A stretch of 64,000 bases of DNA, from contig NC_064042.1 of NCBI RefSeq assembly GCF_932526225.1, forward strand, positions 62,001-126,000. The letters are read 5' to 3'. The stretch's first letter is position 1, and each line of letters starts with the position of its first letter. Shown here piece by piece: positions 46,920 to 58,100 of the stretch. This DNA is from Nematostella vectensis. Lineage: Eukaryota; Cnidaria; Anthozoa; Actiniaria; Edwardsiidae. Under the pieces are notes generated by a model. That model did no database searches. It was not told where the DNA came from and worked only from the letters and a program-made list of their open reading frames with translations. A program made the position numbers and the translations under genes.

Positions 46920-47740
46920 TAAAAGAGCATTCTTCCTGTCCCAAAGTGCTGTAAGTTTAAATAACGACCTCCTAAAGGCTGCGCGTTGTGAGTATCGGAG
47001 GAAGTAAGCGGCTTTGAATAAGAGGATTGTATTACAGCCCGTTACTCATTAACACGAGCAAGCGGGACTTGATATATCAGATGATAGCGAAGTGTCTGGA
47101 TTTCTAGACCACGACTTCGTCTATAACGGATATTCGTATACAAGAAAGCTGTTTGGATCATATCAAATGCGCTAATGGCTACTAGAGAAATCTCATTAAA
47201 GAGTGATGTTTAATTTGTACTTTGGACCAAATCACTCGGAGATGGTCTTCTGTCCCGGGGTACGGCAACTTGGACAACCTCGGTGGGTCTGACTTCCGAT
47301 ATGGGAAACTAAACTCCGCCATATGAAAAAGAAAGTTTGAAATTTGTGGATGTTAGATTCAATGCTTTGTTTTTTCTTTTAAAATTTATTAAGGTACCGC
47401 CCTAAGAGCCAAAAGGTCCGAACGTGACGTGACGGCAACTGTAGTCACGCAATAACAGACTGACAAACTGTATATATGGTATACAAAGACTGTATATATG
47501 GTATACATACATATATGGTATACAAAGGCCAGGAAACAGTGACCTGGTAAAAGATATCAAAATCAAACCTCTGACTACAAATAACAATAAAGTGGAAGGC
47601 GCAATTTATTAAATAAAATAAAAGAGGGAAAGAAGCCCGGGGAATAGATCTTGTTCATGACAGAAAAAAAGACATACTACCAGACATGCGCTGAAACACC
47701 GTATGGCAGCCGCTATCTAGTGAACTGTACAATACAAAGG
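46920..47740. other. Intergenic, no gene seen
   Basis: Nothing gene-like. A cluster of GTATATATGGTATACA repeats lies at about 47468-47525. Confidence 0.5.
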
Positions 47741-47744
47741 AACC

Positions 47745-47835
47745 TCAGGTACCCGCGAATTAATGGGGTGGCAATAACCAGGATCCCAGCCTGGTCTTAG
47801 TCGGTTACGCCACATATAGCTAAGGGCATACAACG
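47745..47835. repeat. Dispersed fragment related to the 3-kb unit
   Basis: AATAACCAGGATCCCAG and GGTTACGCCAC occur in the same order and spacing as at about 2970-3015 and 5980-6025. This is an isolated copy of the tRNA-promoter-like part, consistent with a short interspersed element. Confidence 0.5.
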
Positions 47836-47883
47836 ACTAGACCCCCTTTCCGAAACACGTTTGCCAGCAGAATCATTCGGGAC

Positions 47884-48163
47884 GATTTTCTTCCCATCCA
47901 CCGAGGGATCTAACATCTTCCTAGCCAGCAAAAAAAAAAAAAAAAAAACGGCGATTTTCTTCCCATCCACCGAGGGGTCTAACCAGCAAAAAAAAAAAAA
48001 AAAAAAAAACGGGCGATTTTCTCCCCATCCACCGAGGGGTCTAACATCTTCCTAGCCAGCAAAAAAAAAAAAAAAAACGGGCGATTTTCTTCCCATCCAC
48101 CGAGGGGTCTAACATCTTCCTAGCCAGCAAAAAAAAAAAAAAAAAAACTAAAATCTTCCTAGC

Positions 48164-48206
<43 letters not shown>

Positions 48207-48285
48207 GGCGATTTTCTTCCCATCCACCGAGGGGTCTACATCTTCCTAGCCAGCAAAAAAAAAAAAATAATAAAAAAAAAAATAC
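47884..48285 (+). repeat. Tandem repeat with internal poly(A) tracts
   Basis: About six units of GCGATTTTCTTCCCATCCAC, CGAGGGGTCTAACATC and TTCCTAGCCAGC, each followed by 14-35 A residues. Some units are truncated. Poly(A) inside every unit is unusual for a simple minisatellite and suggests amplification from one poly(A)-tailed insertion. Confidence 0.85.
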
Positions 48286-48626
48286 GGGCTGCGGAACAGA
48301 TCCACTGAGGCACTGAAAAACATCGAGGCCTTTTCCACGCTTAGCGTCGTCTTTATGCGTTCTAATATGCAGAATCAAATTGTGGTAATAGTAACAACCT
48401 TATTGTTGCTATTGATCATTAGATTATTCGTATATTCGTATATACACTAAAAATTAAGAACATCGAAAAAAAGAATATATTAAGCCTTAACTGAAAATTA
48501 AACGCTCTTATAAAAAAAAGAGTGTATATGTTCTCGGACCTGCTAAATGAAAGTCGGGAAAAAAAATTCCTAGACTTAGGGCTCCCGGACTTTTCTTAAA
48601 AGAAATTATAACAGTTGCCTTTAGCC

Positions 48627-48793
48627 CCGTGCAAACTGCGCCAGCACCAGCCAGCATTGCTGGCGAATTCTTGCTCGACTGACCACAAGACAAAGGAAAT
48701 GTCAGAAAGTCTTTCTTATTTTGTCATTTCCTTTGTCCTTTAGTCAGTCAAGCGAAAATTCGCCAGCAATGCTGGCTGGTGCTGGAGCAGTTT
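48627..48793. mobile_element. Palindromic MITE (~165 bp)
   Basis: Two arms of about 65 bp are near-perfect inverted repeats (left GCCAGCACCAGCCAGCATTG, right CAATGCTGGCTGGTGCTGG) around a ~30-bp A/T-rich loop near 48700. A strong hairpin is expected. It carries no coding sequence. Confidence 0.75.
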
Positions 48794-49140
48794 TCACATA
48801 GCTTTTGACCGAATGTCGAGTGTCGATACCTCGGTACGCGAATTTCTCGATAAACTTAACAAAGCGGGTTTATGCTTGCCTTGGAGACAGCAAGTTATGG
48901 GAAGTAGACTGTAAATAAGTTTTCTTAGACTTAGAAATTGTCAATCAGTAAGTATTTTAAAACAATGTTTAATTTTAGCGTTTTCTCGTTTCTCACAATA
49001 ATGCAAATTTTTAAGCGTTACGCGCCGAACCTTGGCGCCGAACTATACGTCGGACCGGGCTCCCTGTGAATATAACAAAAAGTTTAGGCAACAAGTCATG
49101 AGTCACGTGCTTTCGACTTCCGTAATGACACAAATCCAAT
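48794..49140. promoter_or_regulatory. WASHC2 upstream region
   Basis: Region upstream of the WASHC2 ATG with a CACGTG E-box near 49104 and an Ets-type CTTCCG near 49116. No TATA box is evident, as is usual for housekeeping genes. The transcription start is not placed. Confidence 0.35.
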
Positions 49141-52100
49141 ATGGCGGCTGTTCCACCACCACCTCCACCACCGCCTCCGATTGCAGCAGAGTTCACGGCT
49201 CCCCCAGCCCCGCCACCGCCACCTAACCCTGCTCCCGACGTACCCGCAGAATCTGTCAATACCCAGCAAAATTCACAAGCCGCTCCGACTTCCAACAATG
49301 GAGAAAAACTATGGGAAAGAGCGTGGAATTTGGAGGAACTTCGGAAAGGAACGAGTAAATGGACGCTGGCCGCGGATGCAGGGGTATGGAATTGAGCATT
49401 GAACTGCGCAGGATTTTACACGTTATTGATAGCTCACCTACCAATCCCTTGAAATCGCTAGATACTGTCTGCATTAGAGCTTGGAAACCATAAAATTTTC
49501 CGAAAGATAGAAGCAATTTTGAAAGATTGCCGTGCCGTCTCTATGTGATACTGCCTTATCTCTCATGTAAACAGATTCAAACAAATCAAAGCAACGTTAT
49601 ATTTCGCTAATTCCCTTTTCTACTCGAATCAGAGTATTACATCGAGAATGAAGTTTATAGCATTGCATGGGCGACCCTTGTGTTGTCAGTATAATAATGG
49701 GGTGCTATGATTTTAGGGTATTGTTGTTTAAAAACTTTTTCAACTTTAATGCTTCCAGCAATCTAGAATAATAATTGTGTCGCAAAATATGTTAATGGAT
49801 GTTTACATATGATCACACACGATTGCCGGGTGAGATCCGTAATGAGTATATTTTCTATTTTAAGAATCTGAAATTTGAGACTGAGATCTGCATCTCAATT
49901 CTTAATGAGAAAATAGGTTCTTGTGCGCTTGCATGACGAATCAAGAATAAAACTATTTCAGTGGTTGGTTAGAGAACTGTAGATTGAATGTTTAGAGATT
50001 TTGACCACTTTTTGAGATGTTACTTTTTGTATAATATACACTAGCCTGAGGGCACGGAGGGCATATGCCGCCCCCTCCCCCCCCCCCAAAAAAAAATATT
50101 TTCTAAAATTATAAAGAAATGTCTAGTGGGGGTGTGACTTTGCTTCCCAATATTTTGTTAATATTTCTGTATCATGCTTCCCAATATTTTGTTAATATTT
50201 CTGTATCATGCTTTCCAATATTTTGTTTATATTTCTGTATCGTGCTTTCCAATATTTTGAGGCCAGGTACAGCTCTGGTAATGAAAAGTTATTCAAAAGA
50301 GACCATTTAATTTTTATAATGTAAACAATAACATCAGTAATTGTCTGGTTGATATTCTTAAAAATTGTATTTGCAGCTGCTATTGTATCTACAACAGTTC
50401 TCGCAAAAGATAGTGTCCCAGACACATGAGATTGAGAAAAAAGTTGATGGACTGGTTGGGAGTACAAAGGTAAAAAAAAAAAAAATAATTTGTTAATCAT
50501 TTTAGCAGAACTGAATTGGGGTCAGTCACAACATTGTTGCCTCTTTTATGACAATTTTGTTGCCCCTTCTATGGCGGCTTTGTTGCCCCTTCTTGGATGT
50601 GTTGCCCACAATAGCAGACTTGCAGGGATAGATCACACTTTTTGGGTGACCTATTAGAGAAAATAGCCTTGTTACAGTTCTGTTAATGGATAATTTCTGG
50701 TTAATTTCCTGCTAGCTGTAACTGGTTTCCAGTTTCCATGCAGACTTCTAATTTACACAAATCTAGTCATTTTGCTCAGTGTAATTTATTTTTTCTTGAT
50801 AGGGAATTCAATCCAAAGTACAGAACACTGTCAATGACTTTCTGATGCTTTCCAACACACAGTTTATTGAAAATGTAAGTGTTTCGGTGAAGTGATTCAT
50901 ATCTATATAGTTTATCACAACACATTTTACCAGTAACAGTGTCACACATAGTGCAAGCGAATTCACCAATAGTTTATTAATATTGCTATTGGTCAATAGT
51001 ACAACATATCTGCCAATTCTCCATACAAGGAGACTAGATTCCAAGGAGACTAGAATCCAAAATTCTAGATTTTGTCACTTTATAACTTATTAAGAAGTCA
51101 AAAGCAAAATAAAAATGTTTGGAAAAAACATTATTTTGTGCGGGATATCTGACAAATTCTCAACACAGAGTTTCAAAGTGTTCAGACCATTGTCAGCATA
51201 TACATGGTAAGCTCTCATGGTAAGGATGATGTTGGGGCTTCATTTGAATCTCTTTGGGGGAAAACTTGAAACTCTGAGGGAAACTTTATTCCAAGAATCT
51301 TCAAAGATCTCTTTTCTTATTGAGTTTTCTGGTTTACAGTATCTTTATTATATTATATAATGACATAAAATAAGAATGTTGGCATCACTGATTTGTTTAA
51401 ATCAACAGAGAGTCTATGAAGAAGATATAAGTAAAGAGGAAGAACAAGGGAGTGGTCCCCAAAACAACGACAATACAAAGGTTTGACAAAACTTGAGTAT
51501 CACTTTGAAGCCATGGTGCAACATGCAATACAGTGACCACTAACTGGACAACTAACTGGACAACTAGGAGGACTCTAATTGTCCTACTACACTAAATTTT
51601 TTAGGGTGACCATTGTAGCACTGGTTGCATTGTTAAAGGCTATTGCTTTTTTCCTACAGTACATGCATATACAGTATGTATGTGATATTCCCTTCCCTTC
51701 TGGGGCCGGTTACTGAAAAGCCGATTAGCGCTAACCCAGGGTTAAATTTGCTTTAACCCACGATTAAATTTTTACCCCCGGATTAGTTCTGTTCCCGAAA
51801 CGCTGATTAGCATTAACTCTAGGTTAGTCAGGAGGTAAAATCTAACCCTGCTCGCAAGGTGGGTTAACTCGCTAACCTACGGTTTAGTTGGCGTAACACA
51901 GGCTTCCCTAGTTTAGTTTAGTTTAATTCATAAAATGTAGCTGCCGACAAATTATGACGTTACACAGAAACAATGTAGGGATCAAATGTCCTAACATTTC
52001 GCTTTGTTATGCTACCTTCGTTGCGATGCTGGCTCGAAAATTGTGCTGGGACAGACAGAAAGTTACATGAAATTTATAATTAAAATAAATCTGTCTTGCT

Positions 52101-55100
52101 AGTGTCACGCACCAAACTTGAATCCTGCAAATGACATTTTTGGCAATGAAATGGAGGTAATTACAGGCGATGAAGAGGTGTTTTGGGGCTTCTCTGCGAA
52201 AATAAAATCACCAAAGATAAATATTTGAGTTGATCTACTGTGAGTATTCTGTGTGAATTTTACTCATCAAACCAGTTTTTTACTTGCTTAATCCAGGGTT
52301 AGTAAATTGGGGGGTTACTTGGCTTCCAGAAACGGTGAGTTATCCGTAGGTTAGCTAACCTACGATTAGCAAATTTTAACCTGGGATTATGCGCTGATCG
52401 AGGGTCAAGTTAATCGGCCTTTCAGGAACCGGCCCCAGGTGTCATAATTGCATTGGCCAGTACTATTTATCTCTCCATATCTCTGAACATCTCAAATCTC
52501 CCATTATCTCCATTTGATGGCTAATTCTCTATTACCAATTATGCTGCAGGAGAAACCCAAGGTCCAGCGTGAAGAGGATGTAATCCCACGGATCAAAGAG
52601 GCCCTAAGGCATGGGATTGGAGTTATGGATGATGCTTTTATTACACTGGAGCTCAACACAGAACACGGTTAGGAGAATTTTTTTAGAAATTGTAGGGACT
52701 CTAGGCGGGTGTCTACAAAACGAAAACCTAAAACCTGTGACCCCAAAAGCTACGACCCCAAAAGCAACGACCCCCCAAATTTTGCCGTTATTATTTAGCC
52801 TAACTTGTTTCCCAAAATGGCTACACAGCGTGGAAGTTTCATGTGGAATCAGTGATCCTTATGAGATAATAATTCAATTTGTTTTTTTTTAATTGGGAAA
52901 AAGGGAACTACTTCCAGGTGGTCGTTTCTTAAAACGCTGATAAACTCAGAAACCGGAGTGTTTCTTCCAAAATCTTAATTGCCCGCTAACTTTATACGGG
53001 AAATCGCTTCATGTTCTAGTTGTGTCGAGTTGTAGAAAGTTTTCATCACAGAGAAAACCATTCCACTGCCCGGTATAAAGTGGGCTAACTTTATACGGGA
53101 AATCGCTTCATGTTCTAGTTGTGTCGAGTTGTAGAAAGTTTTCATCACAGAGAAAACCATTCCACTGCCCGGTATAAAGTGGGCTAACTTTATACGGGAA
53201 ATCGCTTCATGTTCTAGTTGTGTCGAGTTGTAGAAAGTTTTCATCACAGAGAAAACCATTCCACTGCCCGGTATAAAGTGGGCTAACTTTATACGGGAAA
53301 TCGCTTCATGTTCTAGTTGTGTTGAGTTGTAGAAAGTTTTCATCACAGAGAAAACCATTCCACTGCCCGGTATAAAGTGGGCTAACTTTATACGGGAAAT
53401 CGCTTCATGTTCTAGTTGTGTTGAGTTGTAGAAAGTTTTCATCACAGAGAAAACCATTCCACTGCCCGGTATAAAGTGGGCTAACTTTATACGGGAAATC
53501 GCTTCATGTTCTAGTTGTGTCGAGTTGTAGAAAGTTTTCATCACAGAGAAAACCATTCCACTGCCCGGTATAAAGTGGGCTAACTTTATACGGGAAATCG
53601 CTTCATGTTCTAGTTGTGTTGAGTTGTAGAAAGTTTTCATCACAGAGAAAACCATTCCACTGCCCGGTATAAAGTGGGCTAACTTTATACGGGAAATCGC
53701 TTCATGTTCTAGTTGTGTTGAGTTGTAGAAAGTTTTCATCACAGAGAAAACCATTCCACTGCCCGGTATAAAGTGGGCTAACTTTATACGGGAAATCGCT
53801 TCATGTTCTAGTTGTGTCGAGTTGTAGAAAGTTTTCATCACAGAGAAAACCATTCCACTGCCCGGTATAAAGTGGGCTAACTTTATACGGGAAATCGCTT
53901 CATGTTCTAGTTGTGTTGAGTTGTAGAAAGTTTTCATCACATAGAAAACCATTCCACTGCCCGGTATAAAGTGGGCTAACTTTATACGGGAAATCGCTTC
54001 ATGTTCTAGTTGTGTCGAGTTGTAGAAAGTTTTCATCACAGAGAAAACCATTCCACTGCCCGGTATAAAGTGGGCCAATCAAGGCTTACATCTTTTTATC
54101 GGATTCCCTTCCAACCAATCAGGTTTCATCTCTGTCAAATGATTTGACATTTAGCTGTCACAGTGCGCATAAAAATATAAACAGCTTTGCGAAATTATTA
54201 AAAGTTTTTCTACAAAATGAGACTTTATTTACTTGTTCTTTGTCTTTCTTTTGAAAAATGTCGATGCCACAGCAATGTTGGGGTGCAAGTTGTCTACAGA
54301 CATCGACAAAACTTGGATTCCAATAACTATTTAGCCAATCTATTCATAAACTTTGAAAATATTATAATTTACTTGTCGGGAACCCGTATCGGCACGCTAC
54401 GCAAAAGCTTTGTTTTGATAAACACTCTTCCTCGCCAGGGAGTTCGAAAACTTTTCTGGGGGTATTTTTCTAAATTACCGGTAATTGCCGGGTCTGTTAG
54501 GTTACCGGGAGAGTTTTTGGGATGATTTTTCGGGCAAAGGAGCGTGACTGAAAAGTGTGTGCAACTACAATTTTTAATGAGACAAATAAACGACGATTAA
54601 AAATAGTTCATTGGCGTGCACATGAGAATATTTCCTCCATATGAAACTTTCGCGCTGTGTAGCCATTTGGGAAACAAGATAGACTAAATAATAACTGTAA
54701 TTTTTTTTTTTTTGGGGGGGGGTCGTAGCTTTTGGGGTAAAAGGTTTTAGGTATTAGGTTTTAGGTCTTCGTTTTGTAGACACCGGACTCTAGACACTAT
54801 GATGCAGCACATTTATCTGCACACTAAAAGAAATAGGTGATAGTGTGTGCTTGAATGCTGCATGTGTGCTGTTGGCAGCCCTCCTTTGCAAAGATTAAGG
54901 GCTCAGATAGCTTAAGGCTGTGCTGAAGGGGGGTTACTCTTTAGGTTGATGTTAATATATATGTGTTACAGGAACTGTAGGTACTGTTTCAAGGCAATTT
55001 TTATTCAACTGTGTAATCTATTTTGCCAGATTCTGATGAAGATGACAATGCCAATGTGCAGACAAAGTATAAACCAGCACCTATCCTGGAACCAAAGGTA

Positions 55101-58100
55101 CATTAATGCATTATGCTGTTTCTGTGGTCAAACATGAATCATATGGTAGCTGCTTGACAGAGTTGTCCTTTGCTCTTGACTCAACCACTTGTATCTGGGC
55201 TCATAGAATCCAGCATTTCAGCTACAGTACAAGGAGGGTGATGAACTTCCATATGCTAATTAATATCTCATGAAAAAATTTTGGTTTACATTTCAAATTC
55301 AATAGTCACTATTGAAGTTTTATAATTAAATAACACTAAGAGAAAATTCTTAGTCAATTGAGTGATTAAATAAATAGGAATGGATGCTTTGAACACCTTA
55401 GCAGGACTTTGGGAATTACGCGCTTGTGCGGAACCGCGTAATTTGGCTTTTTCCGCTTAATCAGCGTAATCCACAAATTTTCGCGTAATCCCGCGTAATT
55501 TGGCTAAATTTTGAAAGACAAATAATTAAATTGCACAGCTGATGTGTTCTTTTAGGGTTCTTACCTCTATTTGTCGTAAAAAAGAGAGATATTCTTCGTA
55601 AGAGTGCGATATTTTGAACTGAATTTCGAAAACAAATAAAATGACTAGGAATTCTTTGCCTCAACCGCTAAGGCATGGGACTAATAATAAAATACCTTTT
55701 TTAATTGGCTGGTGGCTAGGAGCCAATGAAAACTTGCCTAAGATATTTTCACGCAAAAAAAAATAACCTTATCAAGTTATTTCATGCTTTCCTTCGGTAC
55801 ACAATCTAGTTTGGGCGTAACAGTTGATATCCCGTGTAATTTAGCATGTAATTCAGTAAAGAATAACGCAAAATTTTGTTTTTTAAAGAAAAATGTATTG
55901 CAAAATCCCGCGTAATTTAGTGCGTAATGATTGTTTTTGCGCGTGATTTAGCGCATAATTTAGCAAAGAATCCCGCGTACTTTTGAGTTTTTTCCCCGCG
56001 TAATTCCAGAAGCCCTGCCTTAGGGTATTATTCAGGAGTTAATGTTCATGGAAATGATAGAAATAATAACAATAATGATATATGTTAAAAGAAAAATATT
56101 ACAGTTTCATCAATAGTGGTAGGAGTGATAGAAGAGTCTGTTGATAGACAGCCTGACAGTGATTTCATGTCACAAAAATTATTTCTCCACAGGATCCATA
56201 TAGTCACCGGCCACTCCCTCACTTGATTGGCACAGTGGACTTCTACAAGGATGAGTTGGTTGGGCTGGGAGAATCAGAGTCAGAAGGTAAGTTGTTTGGT
56301 TTAAGTGGTGGAAGTACAATGGGGTAAAGGGTGGAGGTTAGGTAAGGTCAGAGGTTTTGTTTAAAGGTTATGTTGAAGGTAAGGTAAGGTTCAAGGTTAG
56401 GTGAGTTTGAATGTATGTAAGGTTGAAGGTTAGGTAAGTTTAAAGGTATATGTAAGGTTTAAAGTTAGGTAAGTTTGAAGGTATGTAAGGTTGAAGGTTA
56501 GGTAAGTTTGAAGGTACATAAGTTTGAAGGTATGTAAGGTTGAAGGTTAGGTAAGTTTGAAGGTACATAAGGTTGAAGGTATGTAAGGTTGATGGTTAGG
56601 TAAGTTTGAAGGTATGTAAGGTTGAAGGTTAGGTAAGTTTGAAGGTACATAAGTTTGAAGGTATGTAAGGTTGAAGGTTAGGTAAGTTTGAAGGTACATC
56701 AGGTTGAAGGTATGTAAGGTTGAAGGTTAGGTAAGTTTGAAGGTACATAAGTTTGAAGGTATGTAAGGTTGAAGGTTAGGTAAGTTTGAAGGTACATCAG
56801 GTTGAAGGTATGTAAGGTTGAAGGTTAGGTAAGTTTGAAGGTACGTAAGGTTGAAGGTTAGGTAAGCTTGAAGGTACGTAAGGTTGAAGGTTAGGTAAGT
56901 TTGAAGGTATATGTGTAAGGTTGGAGGTTAGGTAAGTTTGAAGGTATATGTAAGGTTGGAGGTTAGGTAAGTTTGAAGGTACGTAAGGTTGAAGCAAGGC
57001 TTGCACAACTTGGGCTGTGTGCTGGAATCACATTGTTTCAATAATTGTTTTCTTGTTAGATGAGGGAGCTGAGGAAGAGGAGGAGAAGGAGAGTGAATCA
57101 GAAAGTGAGACTGCATCCTCAGCCTTTGGTAGTGAAGAGTCAGAGGTGAGATATGATACAGTACTGAGGAATACCATTTGCCGGTGCTACTTGCTGATTC
57201 CTTGTCTTTTGGAAGGTATTTTGCGGTAATAATAACAAAATATTTAAATTCTACAGTCTGAATCTTCAAGTGAATCAGAGACTGAAAGCACAAAGGAGAA
57301 AAAAATGATTATAAAGAAGCAGAGAAAACAGGTACTATAATTTACAAGGGGGTAAATGTGTTTAGAATTGTGATTATTGGCTTTTGCTTTATTCTCTATG
57401 ACGGGCAAAACATATATAATAATTTAGTGTACATTTTAATGTTTAGTGTTTTTCCAATTTATTTTAAACTTGTGGCTGCATATAGAAAGATCATAGTGAC
57501 TTTAGTACTATGACTTAGTACTTTTGAGTTGGCCACTACAGCAGTTATTAGTACCTTGATTTTATATGGTTGCTCATAAATTAAAAGTTTAACAACAATT
57601 TCAGGTTTCAAGCTCAGAGGAAGAGAGTGATGAAGGAGATTTGTTTGGTGAAAAAAAGAAACCAAAAGACGAGAACGAGGATGAGGAGGAAAATAGTGAA
57701 ACTGAGGAGCAACCAAGAAAGGTAAAATTCTGATGAAGACAAGTTTCTAATTATCTGAAGTTTTCATATATACCTACAGTAGACTAACTTTTGCCTCTAC
57801 CTTGCTAGAGTTAGTTCTCTAAGCACCATTAAAGTATTTAGCCTTAACAAAATGCTGTTATTCTAGCCTGTTGGTGGCCCAATAAATTTTGCTGCTGAGC
57901 TGGCATCAAAGATAGGTGTGGCCCCACCTCCTGCCGCTGACAGCGATGAGGAGGCGGCTGAGCCTGGAGCATGGAGTGACGAGGAGAAAAAGCCACAGCA
58001 GCCAGAGAAGCAGCGCTCAGAGACGAACCGCAGCAGAACAGAGAGCAAGGGGAAGAAGGAGAAACACCACCATCACAAGAAAGGGAGGTCCCGCACAAAG

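Noticed and set aside
47861-48223. Lys- or Phe-rich frames across poly(A) tracts
   Set aside because: Artefacts of homopolymers in the tandem repeat.
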